From assembly GCA_010909165.1 (NCBI GenBank), contig VJWM01000309.1, positions 31,532 through 95,531 of the forward strand: 64,000 nt of DNA, in the 5' to 3' direction. Each line of letters starts with the position of its first letter. Positions within the stretch are counted from its first letter, which is position 1. This DNA is from Anthoceros angustus. Its lineage: Eukaryota > Streptophyta > Anthocerotopsida > Anthocerotales > Anthocerotaceae. The position numbers and the translations under genes were made by a program. Shown here in pieces: positions 1 through 10,898 of this stretch. The notes beneath the pieces are model-generated. The model worked only from the letters and a program-made list of their open reading frames with translations. It was not told the origin of the DNA and made no database searches.

Positions 1-639
1 CATGCTATGCAAGTGTGGATGCTTATGATGTTGATGATGCGCGGCACCGGATTATCTATATTTTCACATCATATTAAAACATGACAAGAAGGAGAGGGAA
101 CGGTTCCCAACGTCGACTTCTTCCTGACGAGCGAATTCATGGACAATTTCCCCCTGCTTCAACGCAAGTTTAGGTGCCCCAGCGTCGCAATCAACCTCCG
201 CATCACCCCCTCCTACAATTTGGTACAGAGGGACAGCTTTCAAGAGACTTCCAAGCTCCTGTCCGTCGGCAAAATCCAAAGTCCATAGCTCATGCAAATG
301 CGCCAATTTTAGGAGCTATACATCGCATCAACACAAGGCTGGATGCAATCACTCTGCTTCTGCAGACATTATATGATCATTTGTTCGAGTGCAAACAAGA
401 AGCTCTTGCCTCACGGCCAGACTTCAGCCCACCGCTACCCGGCAAGACTCTACCCGGCAGATGATAGAAAGGCCATAAATTATTTTAATATTATATATTA
501 AGGGTTTTATCTAATGATTAAACTTCATTGAGTGACTCCTTTATCTTTAAGAGATATTTGAAGCTATTATTTCTCCTTCTTGATGTTGTAGCTTGTATCC
601 AAGGCATCATAATATCTTGGATCTGCCTATAACGACGAG
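1..639. other. No recognisable gene
   Basis: Short open frames occur on both strands (for example 174-464 plus), but none shows a domain I recognise. The stretch 480-560 is AT-rich. It may be the 5' part of the Copia relic that follows, but nothing in it proves this. Confidence 0.4.
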
Positions 640-880
640 ATGGCAGAAACAACCCCCTCTACCAATTCCACGATAACTGATGTGTACCATACCACACAGA
701 GCAGTGCTGACTTTAGAGAGGGACCATTTTAATGGCACCAAGTATAACATTTGGGCTATAAGAATTAGAGCGGCTCTCGATCTTGAAGACATGTGCGAAT
801 TTGTCTCTAGAAAGAAACAAGACCCCTTTACTAGGGACCTCCGCATCAGGAACGGTTTTTGTAAGATGGGCAGACATTGC
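640..880 (+). pseudogene. Copia gag N-terminal fragment
   Basis: A start codon at 640 opens a Ser/Thr-rich leader typical of Copia gag. After a frame change the block at about 710-830 reads FNGTKYNIWAIRIRAALD, the conserved gag pattern of a Gly-Thr-Asn/Lys-Tyr core followed by a Trp and a basic helix. The two parts lie in different frames, so the copy is dead. No LTR, primer site or pol is attached. It could belong to the same family as the Copia pol starting at 6162, but about 5 kb of unrelated sequence separates them. Confidence 0.6.
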
Positions 881-899
881 ATACTTCCCTTAAGTGGAA

Positions 900-1900
900 C
901 GAGCAATCGCCAAACATGAGCGGGTACCCAGGTACTATTATCACCACTCCTTCTAATAATTATTGATAGGACAAATAATATGCCGTGGATGACCCCAATA
1001 ATAGGCTAACCCACTAGGATAGATGATAGACACTTAAAGAAACGCAAGGTTAAATATGTATCATCTACGTGCATTGGTAACATATGATCACGATGCTGTT
1101 AAGAAAGAGAGCAGTGGTCCCGTCTTCTCGGCACAGCTCGACCGCCTGCCTTTGGATGTCGCGGAGTTCCCAGAAAAGCCACCCAATGATCGCCGGCCAG
1201 CGCCGGGTGAAGACCGTGCCAGCCTTCTCTTCCATGAGACGCATTTTAGACGAGGAAAGAGCTCGGCTAACTACCGTCTTTCACGTTCGCGTAACTGTCG
1301 TCAACCGTCGAGATCCGCACACACGAGGAAAGAGGCCCCTTCTGAACATGTGAAGGGGTCTCATTTCACATTCGGCACGAACTTCTGCAGGGAGCTCGAC
1401 TGCGCCAGTGCCTGGGTGCCCTGCCATCTTCAACTATATGTGCTATGAGTCAGTGTAAAGTATGGATGAAACATGCTTCTCCCATAGTTCTCCGAACAGG
1501 AAACGACCACCTCCACCTGAACAAAGACATTGTTGGTTACGGAGATGATTACAAACAAGCTTTCATTTATAAGAGAACCTTTAAAGAAATTGCAGAGCCC
1601 CAGGCCACTTCAAGACGTGCAAGGGAAGAAGAGAGCCCACCAGGAGAGCAGACTGTACAAGCCAGCTTCATGGCAGTTCGAAATCATGGACAAACCCATC
1701 TGCATATCTGCAAGCTAGACGATAGTGACCCATATTCTGCCAGCGTGATGTTTAGGCCATAATGGACATCCCCTCTTGAGCTTGTGCGATCCTGGGAAGA
1801 TCGTGTCCTCAGCCCGGCCACACACAAACTTCTTGTGACGATTTCCTCATTGCATCCTGGCTCTGGTGGTTTTCGATCCTTCAGACTCGACTGAAGTTAC
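900..1900. other. Unassigned stretch
   Basis: Open frames at 1056-1448 and 1445-1762 (plus) carry no recognised motif, and their composition does not look like a conserved protein. On the minus strand this is where the remaining 3' exons of the TRM5-like gene should lie. I could not find them. Confidence 0.35.
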
Positions 1901-2269
1901 ATGAATTTTAGCAGCCTTTTTTCGTGCTAGCCTTCTGGCCAAGTCAAGAGATCCAAGCTTCAATGAGAAGAAGGCAGTTGCTCACATGGAGAAGCAGAAA
2001 GGATAAGGAGCAAATTGCAGCGGAAAAATGCAGGCCGTGCACGTTTAGAGACGGAAGGACTGCAACAACATATTGCACCTTTGTTTCCCCTCATATGAAC
2101 TGGAGGAATATGAGTTGTCCAAGGGTTTGCAACGCTGATGAGGTTGATTGCTCTGTCGAGCAGGTCCAATTTTGGGCCAAGACCTGGGAAAATACGAAAT
2201 GTTGAAATTTATTGGAAGCATATGTGCATTGACAAAAAATCACTGCGGGCAAGGTTGGGGATGCCATAC

Positions 2270-4042
2270 CGGTTTGTCAAGTCAATCCTGTATGGCACAC
2301 CATTTTGGACGATGGTTGTGGCAAGCCGTGAGTTTCCAGCTAACAGCTCCAATTCCTGGCCAACATACGGAGTCTTCTGTGCATCGACATCACACACAAC
2401 TGACCTTATGCGCGGCTTGTGACGATCCAGAATGACCTGTTCAACAAAGAAGTCAGCTGTGAGTGATAGGAGATTAATGACCTCACATCTCACCTGGTAC
2501 ACAGAACATGATGGACAGACCAGAATCACTATGCTGGAACCGCAGAAATACTAAGTGCTGGTACCTGTGCAATAACATGGCGGAAGACGTAGTGTTCATC
2601 TTGCAAATGCAGGCGGGCTATATGCCCCAACTTGTCATATGTTGTCGGTACAGCCATACCCACAGGGAGCAGGTCCTGCAAGATCTGCACAGAGTCCACA
2701 ACACCAAATGGGAAATACACGCTTGGATGCTCCAAAGGGTCCAAGGGAATCTAGATTGTATATCCTTGCCCAACAATAAACAATCGATTTTCTAGCCAGC
2801 CGTGAAGGAAAGAGTCGTCAGACCTCATCCACTGCCCAATAGTCATACGAAAGAACCAATCTTGTCTGGATAAGTTGCCGTGTTGTGAGTCCTCTCTTGT
2901 TTCCAGCTGCAACAGCCATCTGGCGAGCAGAGCGCACCGAATGCAGAGCTGGAGTTGTCAGATGACCAGAAAACTTGGAGGCCTACCTGACATGAAAGCA
3001 CAGCTCATAACCGTCCCCTGGTTCAGACCTGAAGAGCCATGGGAAGTCCGTCCAAGGCTTTCCCTGCAAGCCCTTCATCCAGTAACAACAGTCTCGTTGA
3101 TCCTTGAAATCTTCTCAACTGTTTTCCTTGCTCTAACAAACCTAGAAAGTCTCCTATTGCTCCATGATCCTTCCCAACTCCCCACCCATCCTCCACAACT
3201 TCCACAACCACAGCTTTCTCCTCCCACATGCTTCTGCTCTTCCCCCTGGCTTCTACCATGTTAGATTTGTCGTTCTGCAATTTTTCCGCAGAGTCTTTCT
3301 TGCTGTAGATGAGAGACCGTGCTGCACCTCTAGGCCTTGATAGTTCCTCAAGATGTGGAAATCTTTCCTCCTTCTTCCTCCGCAGCCTGACAACCCCAGT
3401 CCTCAGCGCTGCTTCACTGCCAACATCATCATCCTCAAAAACAGCCTTTCTGACGGTCTCAGAAACAGTTTCCTCTTTCCTCTCGCCATCCCAAAACAGG
3501 CCTTCCAAGTCCTCGTCAACTTCATCCCCGGTAACCCTTGCAAGGTTCTTGATACGAGGCCAATTCAACAGATGCCCTCGAAGCTGATATGCCAACTTAT
3601 CACCCTCGTCTGACGGAACTCGCAAGGCAGCAATATCATAAACCCTGGTAAACCCAGCCCTGTCAATGTCAGCTCCCTTGACGTATCTCGGCTTCGTCAG
3701 GAGATGGTTGTAGCTGCTAATGTCGTACACGCTGGTTTCCTCCTCCCCGTCTCGTTGGATTCTCTGCCACCTTTCCTTTTTGGTATCTGAAGCACATCCT
3801 CTGCGGCCCCGGCTCAGAGACGGACCCAGATGGAGACCAGAGAACGCACAGACTATGTTGGCATGGTGCCGCCGAGTTCGTCTGCGTGAAGAGAAGAGTC
3901 CTGTTTTTGGAGGAATTCCTCGACCCAAGCGCAGCCCTGATTGTTCCCAAATCTGTATACCAAACTTTTGGAAGGAAGACAGAGCCTTTGATTCGGGTGT
4001 TGGGTTCCAGAATGCAGCTCTGCAGTGGCCTCCTAACATCAT
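2270..4042 (-). pseudogene. TRM5: TRM5-like tRNA m1G37 methyltransferase, 3'-truncated (copy B)
   Basis: Trm5 (Met-10+ family) transfers a methyl group from SAM to N1 of guanosine 37 of tRNA. Exon 1 (4042-3029) starts with a Ser/Arg-rich leader that looks like an organelle transit peptide, then GFTRVYDIAALRVP and RGHLLNWPRIKNLARV, and ends in a TRLLLLDE block. Exon 2 (about 2900-2824) holds SYDYWAVDE. Exon 3 (2684-2565) has VPTTYDKLGHIARLHLQDEH. Exon 4 (2436-2270) has ILDRHKPRI and LELLAGNSRLATT. Splice sites are canonical; the exon 3 ends and the exon 4 start fit in phase, while the start of exon 2 is uncertain. Beyond 2270 the SAM-binding half of the enzyme cannot be found, so I call it truncated. 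Alternative: a living gene whose later exons I failed to see. It diverges from the ELP6 relic 82 bp away. Confidence 0.75.
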
Positions 4043-4124
4043 GCCCAGCAGATTTCTACGAGAGACGGATCTTGCAAGCCTCGAATTTGAGATTCTAAGC
4101 CCTATTTTCGTCAGGGGTCGACCA
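4043..4124. promoter_or_regulatory. Divergent TRM5/ELP6 intergenic promoter, copy B
   Basis: Only 82 bp separate the inferred TRM5 start (4042, minus) from the ELP6 start position (4125, plus). The same spacing of 83 bp recurs in copy A (18662-18744). Such a short gap implies a shared bidirectional promoter, with control elements probably reaching into transcribed sequence. Confidence 0.5.
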
Positions 4125-4510
4125 ATGTGAAGTTCGGGCGAAGTTGAGGACTGGACATGCAAAGGGAATGTGATCCATGTGAAAGAGACCTTGGCTGCAA
4201 AAGGGACCTTGGTCTTGCACCATCGTGCACAATTGTGCACTACAACAAAGTGCCAGAAAGGCGGGAAATGGTATGACAACTTTGAGGATTGTCTCATCTC
4301 CGTGTCACCCAAGTGCAATGTGGGATGCCCCTGTTTCGCTATCTTGTTCATGTGGTACAGTAGTGATGTAGAATCGTTCTAAGTTGTCCAGTTTAGAACC
4401 AGTGAAGCTCGTGCTTTCCTGCATTTCCCCCGACAAGTTGGTTGTGAGTGTGAACAAGCAAAGCACGGTGCAACATGATCCCGTGTTACAGTGGATGTCA
4501 ACATTCTTTC
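4125..4510 (+). pseudogene. ELP6: ELP6 relic (copy B)
   Basis: This stretch aligns by eye with the first two exons of the intact ELP6 at 18745-19177. The start codon is kept but is followed at once by a stop codon. The block VKETLAAKGTLVLHH is clear at about 4171-4225. A deletion then removes most of the rest of exon 1. Exon 2 is recognisable at about 4380-4490 (counterpart of the SRDSGAVAFLEFSPDKF region) but carries stops and small indels. Nothing corresponding to exons 3-5 is seen before the LINE tail at 4578. This is a dead duplicate that arose together with the adjoining TRM5 copy. Confidence 0.8.
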
Positions 4511-4577
4511 CGGTGGGAACAGGGTAAAGTCACCGGTGAAATCCAGAAAGAATATGACAATTAAATAATTAATTAGT

Positions 4578-6160
4578 ACGAAGAAGAAGAATTTTATTCA
4601 AGTCCACTAAGGACGGATTTCCGTCATGGGACTGATATGACAGATATACAAAGAGACTATAATGAAATTTAACTACTATTCTGAGTCTGGCGTAGAGAAT
4701 AGTGCTGTGAGGCATAATCAAATATCCGGCAAGTTGAGAAGTTGAAGTTGGTTGGTCCTCATTTCCCACATTTGTTTCAAGCAAACTCCTGCAATAATAG
4801 GGTCAGGAAAATTGAAAAAACCCCTGAGTGAAGATCGAGCTGTTGTAAATAGATTGATAAATGTATGCCTGATATCTTCATATATGGGACAGAGGAAAAC
4901 AAAGTGTTCCTCATTCTCAACATCCCTGTTGCATAACCTGCATATTCGGGTCTCCTTAGGTGGCTTTGGACGTAGCCATCTATCAGTCTCAACCCTGAGA
5001 TGGTGGGACCCCACCCGAAGATGACCCATAATCATCCTAAGCTTGAAGGACACATGGGTGCGAGATAGAGAGGAAGCATTGGTTTCCCAGAGTTGGAGAG
5101 GATACGAAAAAGTTGTTTGTAAGTTTCTAGCTTAGTGGGTAAGGGAGAGATAGGAGACCGTATAAGACAAATAGGTAGTTTGCAAATCAAGGCGGATGGA
5201 CTTATTCGGAGGAGGGGAAGGAATTGAAGAGGGGTGGGCGGAAGACTCTCGGGGGAATCCAAACTTCTCGGCCGGAAGAAGGCGAGCATACCAGGTCTTG
5301 TTTCGAGGAGGCTAACTTCCGGGATGATTGGAATGCAAGAAGGAGGTATGAGGGAGTGGAGGTGGGGTGGTTAGAATGGGCTTCTTCTAAAGAGTAAAGG
5401 CGGTATAGGAAGTTGGTTAGGCGAAATAGACCCTCAAGTTCAAGCGGGAAAGTGGCAAACTCTGCAAGAAAGATGGCAAGGGGGACAGACTTCTTACATG
5501 CAATGTGGGGCCGAAGAAAGGATGTCTGAACCTCCTCCACCCTGCACCAGTCGTCGAGTGAGAGGTAGGGTCCCCAAAACTCGGCCACATACATAGCCGA
5601 AGGAATCACAACTGTGTTGAAGAGCCATTACTGAGTGGGGATGTCCTTGATGTGCATCCTAGAGCACTGTCTCCGAACCCCACATGCAGATGCCACACCT
5701 TTGACAATGCGAGCAGAGGTAGAGAGCTTCCATTGGAGTGTCGGGCCATAGAGAGTGCCACCTAGGTAGACATAAGATCGAACAACCTCCACATGCTCAC
5801 CATAGTAGAAGAACTTCAAATTGTCTTTGAGCGTCGGTTGAAAAACATGACCTTGGTCTTCTTCAAGTTGACCTCCAAATCTCTTGCCGCGCAGAAGCGG
5901 GACAATGTGTCTAGTTGCTGTTGGAGGCCCTCAGGAGAGTGGGACAAAAGGGCAATGTCATCTGCATACAAGAGAATAGCTATATACCAAGGAGAGGAGG
6001 CAACCAGGATCCCCAGACTCCGCAATCCAAGATTCCAGCTCATCAATGTACAGGTCAAATAGGTTAGGAGAAGATGCATCTCCCAGCCGCACCCCCATAT
6101 TGCAAAGCAAATCCAGAAGGTCAAAAGCAGCATAGGGTGTGCGGATCCTAGCCTTCACCA
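4578..6160 (-). mobile_element. 5'-truncated LINE with GAA/TTC tail
   Basis: Read on the minus strand in order: an RT block with DASSPNLFDLYIDEL (about 6080-6040), the YADD active site at 5968-5957 followed by the LSHSPEGLQQQLD helix, a YVYLGGTLYGPTLQW block (about 5780-5735), and a C-terminal zinc motif of the RLCNRDVENEEHFVFLCP type (about 4940-4885). The 3' end at about 4578-4630 finishes in a TTC microsatellite rather than poly(A). Several frameshifts and stops make the copy inactive. The 5' side breaks off inside RT and abuts the Copia integrase at 6162. Apurinic endonuclease and ORF1 are absent. The tail recurs at 13400 and 14103. Confidence 0.85.
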
Positions 6161-6161
6161 G

Positions 6162-8660
6162 CGTTCAGACAACGGCGGTGAATTCACATTAAACGAATTT
6201 CAGGCCTATTGCAAGGACGCAGGCATTGGGAGACAACTTACTGTTGTTTATACACCGCAGCAAAATGGTGTTGTTGAGCGCTTGAACCTGACTTTGCAGG
6301 AGATGGTTTCATCTCTGCTTCATCAAGCTTCTCTTCCTCTCTCTTATTGGGCAGAAGCCCTAATGACAGCTGTGTATCTCCGCAACAGATTGCCTACAAC
6401 TGCTGTGCCTGGAGAGACCCCTTATGAAGCCTTCTATGGCCGGAAGCCAGCTCTCCTACATCTTCGGACTTTCGGATGTGTTGCATACGCTTTCATCCCT
6501 AAGACCCAGAGACCCAAGTTAGTTGCTAAAGCCAAGAAATACCTTATGATAGGCTATACTGAAGGTATCAAGGCTTATAAACTTTATGACCTACCTCAGA
6601 ACAAGGTGGTCTATGCACGCAGCGTGACTTTTGATGAAGGTCGCACTTGGCAGCTAGTGGGAGCTGTTCCCAACGAGGAGGCCCTTGACATTTCTGCCCT
6701 GCCTGATGTCACTGTTTTTCCTGACACTGCCCTTGAGGAGGTTGCTCCTGCAGGGGGGAAAGAATAGCAAACTGATGAGCAGGAGCAGGAGGTTGCACAT
6801 GATGCAGAAAACTTTGCTCACTTGCAGCCGCAACCTCCTCCAGCTGATGCAGAACCTGACCTTTTACCTGATTCCATTCCCGATTCTGACGAGGATGCAG
6901 CTGCTGACGATGCGATCCTTTCGACATCGATGCAGAAGGTGAACCCGTGCTTTAGCCTTTGCCACCTGAACCTGGACAGCCTCCACCACCTGAGCGCGTT
7001 ATCCTGCAAGAGAAAGACAGGCACCAGACTATTACCAGTCACAGGACTTCAGAAAACCAACAGCTAATGCAGCTACTTCTCTGGATCTAATTGAACCTCA
7101 ATCCTATGAAGAAGCTCCTGAACCTCAATCCTATGAAGAACCTCAATCCTATGAAGAAGCTCTTAGCCGTCCTGATGCTGCTGAGTGGAAAAAGGCTATA
7201 CAATCAGAATATGATTCATTAATCAAAAATGGGACATGGGAACTTGCTAAGTTACCTCCTGGACCAAAGGTGGTATCATGCAAGTGGGTATTTAAATTAA
7301 AGGTGAAGGCAGATGGAACATTTGACAGGTACAAAGCACGACTCGTAGCTCGTGGTTTTTCACAAGTGCCTGGTCTTGATTACTTTGAGACATATGCTCA
7401 TGTTATGAAGCTGGCCACTTTCTGCACAATTTGTGCTCTGGCAGCATATCAGGATTACGAGTTAGACATGTTCGATGTAAAGACAGCGTTTTTGCATGGC
7501 AAACTCGACACGGAAATCTATATGCAGCAACCACCAGGATACGAAGTTAAGGGCAAAGAGGATTACGTCTTACGCCTGATAAAGACCCTGTATGGGCTGA
7601 AGCAGTCAGCTCTCGAGTGGAATGCTGTCATGGATGAAGAGTTGCGAGCATTAGGTTTTTTGAAGTGTGTCTCAGATAGCAGCTTGTATGTTTACAGATC
7701 CGATGATGTGGTATGCTATCTGGCAGTATACGTGGATGATTTGATCTTATCCTACAATAGCCCCACGTTCATCACCAAAATTAACAAGCTGTTAGCTACC
7801 AAGTTTGAAATGACGAACCTTGGAGCTTTACAAAGCTGGCTGGGCGTTCTTATTCAAAGGGATAGGACAAATTGATCTATATCCCTTACCCAGCCTCGCT
7901 ACCTGTTAGAATGTGCTAAACAGCTTGGCTTGAAGGATGCAAAACCAGCAGCTACCCCACTGCCTTGTGGACTGAAGTTTAGCAAGTCCATGGGTCCTGA
8001 AATACAAAGCGAGAAAGACGAGATGAGGTCATCTTCTGTGAAGGGCGTTGGCAACTTATCTATCACCAACACAACACGACCTGATGTTACCTACACCACA
8101 AGCGTACTCTCCCAGTATCTTGAAAACCCTGGACAAACACATTGGACAAGTGTTAAGAGAGTCATCATGTATTTAAAAGGAACATCAACTATTGGGGTCA
8201 AGTTCAAACACATTCCGGGTGTGCCACTGGAGCTGGATGTGTACACTGATTCTGATTATGCAGGAGATGTTGATACACGAAGATCAGTTTCAGGATATGT
8301 TGTCATGGTAGCAGGTGGACCTATCTGTTGGTCCAGTAAAAGCAACTGCCACATCAAGCAGAAATTTGAGTATCGTGTTCTCACGGCGTGACCAAGGAGA
8401 TTGCTTGGTGTAAATTGATGTTCAAGGAACTCGGGCTGCCACTCCCAACCTGCACCACAATAAAGACTGACAACCAGGGGTCAATGAACTTGGCACAAAA
8501 TCCCGTTTTTCACTCTCGCACGAAGCACGTTGAGGTGGAATATCACTTCATCAGGGACCTCATCAAGTCTGGGCAGATCATGCTGGAATATATACCAAAC
8601 GCAGAGAATCCAGCAGATGTGTTCACTAAATCCCTCAGCAGGGATGTACACACAGACACA
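6162..8660 (+). mobile_element. Ty1/Copia pol relic (IN-RT-RNase H)
   Basis: The copy begins inside the integrase core (SDNGGEFTLNEFQAYC at 6165, then YTPQQNGVVER and WAEALMTAVYLRNRLP). It runs through the integrase C terminus to an in-frame TAG at 6765, then an acidic linker and a frameshift. RT reads CKWVFKLKVKADG (about 7274), RYKARLVARGFSQ, FDVKTAFLHG and the YVDD active site at 7729-7740. A TGA at 7873 interrupts it. RNase H follows with YTDSDYAGDVDTRRSVSGY, and the ADVFTKSL terminus lies at about 8614-8637. One base is missing at about 8390, shifting the frame. No LTR was found on either side. Gag and protease are absent. Confidence 0.95.
7087..7160 (+). repeat. Triplicated 18-bp unit in Copia pol linker
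   Basis: CCTCAATCCTATGAAGAA occurs three times, two copies back to back and one spaced by six bases. It repeats the PQSYEE peptide in frame just before the RT domain, at the place where Copia elements normally have a single P-x-S-(Y/F)-E-E-A motif. Confidence 0.8.
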
Positions 8661-9009
8661 TGAAAAGTCTGGGCATGGGCAGCCATGCAGGCTATCCAGA
8701 GGCCCCACCTACCAAGACCTAGCCTAGCAGCTAGGTGCAGCCCCAGTCATTGTTGTCATCGTCTGAGTCATGGTTGTCATAGTCTGTGGGAGACCTAAAT
8801 GATCCCCTGCTCACCGAGGAAGTAGACTCAGAAATCTTTTCCCATGAGGCAGGGCTATCAGACTTGGAGTTGAATGTTTCCGAACCAGAACGAGGGGAGT
8901 TTTTTGCTTTCCTCTCCTGGTAGGAGACTCTCTCCTTCGTCTCCTGGCTAGCTTCCTCTTCTAGACGGTCCTCAGGTCCTATTAGAACGAGTGGGAGGAC
9001 ATCAGGGAG
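8661..9009. other. Copia 3' flank, no gene seen
   Basis: A purine-rich stretch (tgaaaagtctgggcatgg at about 8661) could be the polypurine tract of the Copia relic. No LTR start (TG...) with a matching partner was found. The rest has no recognisable coding content. Confidence 0.35.
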
Positions 9010-9849
9010 TTAGGATGGCAACAGACATTGACAGGTTATCAGGGGGGTTGAAAATATGTTGCTTAAAGCATAAACGGCAACAGGGAAGATTGCCAAAAAC
9101 AGGTTAGGCAACTTACTATAATAGTTGATGACATGATCTTCAAAACCTGGACAATTCTGGATGCGAACTCGGACCATCTTCAGCCCTGAAGCAACACACC
9201 TATACCAAACAGGGCTTCCAGGCCATCTAGCTGTTCCAAGGGTAACAATCCTTGTTTCAGACAGTACTCCTCTTGGCTCAGGAAACTTGGGTGGCGCTGG
9301 AGGATGTGGCTCGAGGGAGGCGTACTCGAACTCTCCCCGCTCACACCTGCGGGCATCGAAAGAAGCCCTTGAGAAGGTCTGCCTCACAGGTCCTGGCGGT
9401 GAAGAACGGGGAGATGGTGCTCCCATGTTAGGCTGGCCGTCAGCACTTGGTGTGACTTGGCCAAGGCACTGGCGCCGTTGCTCAAGCACCACTCTGGTTG
9501 TTCCTCTTGGTCTGCCTCTAGGGCGACCAGTTCCTCTTGATGTCCCAGCACCGACAGTCCCCTTCGCAGCAACACTCTGAGTCATGGCTGAAGGGCAGGC
9601 AGTCGTTCTAGCTGAGGCAACGAACCTCCCCAGAGCATCTCTCTGGAAGATCCAACGCTTGGGACTTGAGGAGAGTTCTTCAGACTCCGAAGAAGACATA
9701 CCGCCCAGTGCTGTGAGTTTACGCCCCAGAATCCAAGAGAGAATGAAAGCCAAAACGTAAAAACAAGCTAACGTGCACGCAGCGGACCTGAACGGGGCAG
9801 TCTTCATGTTGTGCGGTTCCATTGCTATCCAGCGAGGTCCAGCTGCCAC
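9010..9849 (-). CDS. Hypothetical protein with AT-hook-like motif
   Basis: An uninterrupted 279-codon frame. It has a hydrophobic stretch near residues 25-42 (CTLACFYVLAFILSWILG), a Ser-rich acidic patch (SSSESEELSSSPKRW), a basic GRPRGRPRG core matching an AT-hook near residues 107-116, a Pro-rich middle and a hydrophobic C terminus. I do not recognise the family. It may be a gag-like product of an unplaced retroelement or a chance open frame in GC-rich DNA. No splice sites or neighbours support a function. Confidence 0.3.
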   Translation of the reverse strand: MAAGPRWIAMEPHNMKTAPFRSAACTLACFYVLAFILSWILGRKLTALGGMSSSESEELSSSPKRWIFQRDALGRFVASARTTACPSAMTQSVAAKGTVGAGTSRGTGRPRGRPRGTTRVVLEQRRQCLGQVTPSADGQPNMGAPSPRSSPPGPVRQTFSRASFDARRCERGEFEYASLEPHPPAPPKFPEPRGVLSETRIVTLGTARWPGSPVWYRCVASGLKMVRVRIQNCPGFEDHVINYYSKLPNLFLAIFPVAVYALSNIFSTPLITCQCLLPS

Positions 9850-10214
9850 ATCCGGTACACACTGTGTAGAGTAAGCTGGCTGGTTGCGAACTCTTGGTCT
9901 AGCTGCCTACCCAAGACCCTCGTGGAGCTGGAGACAGTCCTTTGCGTAATGATCAACAAGTGGGAGTAAAGGAAGATAGTGTGTCGATTCCTTGCTTAGG
10001 GTTTCGTTATATCCACATATATAGCTGGCGTGTACGCGTATATAGTTTAATGTTTAGCCACTTACCTCTTCCTAGGGTTACGTCTCTAGCCCAAAGGTCA
10101 TGTCCTTTCACAATTAGATTAAGTCTAGTTGCTACTCTGATTTACTTACTTCATATTCTTATGAGCATATGATAATGTAATTACTAAATACGTAATTGAT
10201 CTGTACCATTCTCA
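9850..10214. other. No gene seen
   Basis: GC content falls along the stretch from about 9960. There are several TATA-like strings (catatatatagc at about 10014, gtatatag at 10038). No coding signal, and no repeat partner recognised in the window. Confidence 0.3.
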
Positions 10215-10898
10215 TAATTCGTTAAGAGGCACAATGTCATGACTCAAGAGGTCATTGATTTGCCATGTTAGATTAATTAATGCAAGTCTATGAGGCCTGC
10301 TCCAGAGAGGCCTATTAGATAATAATTCAAGCATTTTAAGTAATAATTTGCAGAGTGAGTTACAAAACTGAAAGAAACCAATGCAAAGAGAGCTGAATGG
10401 AACAAGTTAATTATAATTGATTGGAATGTGAAGCATTCAAAGAAAATTGTAATTAACTGGAAAGCGGTTACTGATGACCATAACCCTAGTGGTTTCATAT
10501 GGAGCTTTGACTGTTGGCTTAAGAAATAGTTAATAGAATACTATATAAATAGTTTTTCACTAGAAAATAGGCATTCTTTTGAAAGTTTCTCACGTGATTA
10601 TTATATTCACAGCCATTTCACATGCACAATTTTCATGATTTGTAATTCATAATACAAAATCTTAAGCTTTGACTTATCAATAGAATCATGTATTCTTTGT
10701 TGTGATCATGTGTGATTATTTATTTAGTTGATTAGATAGAATCCATTAGAAAATAACTCAGAACTTTAGAGTTTCTTGTTTTACTTGGATTAGTTTAGAA
10801 TTTCTTACTCTAGCTTGATCAGCTTGAGACCTTCTTACTTTCAAAAGAATACTTGTTTTGTTTTACTGAACATAATCCCATAAGTGACGATAATAAAA
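10215..10898 (+). repeat. TK-linked upstream repeat, copy 1
   Basis: This AT-rich 684 bp is the reverse complement of 59973-60665, with small indels. Shared landmarks are atgactcaagaggtcat, gaggcctgctccagag, gttaattataattgattggaatgtgaagcattc and cataatcccataagtga. It ends at the thymidine kinase start codon in both copies. A TATA-like ctatataaatag lies at about 10540. It looks like the promoter and 5' untranslated region of a gene that was copied as a unit. Confidence 0.85.

Noticed and set aside
3720-4130. Plus-strand ORF over the TRM5 leader
   Set aside because: Antisense to TRM5 exon 1; ELP6 starts only at 4125, and copies A and C do not keep the frame open.
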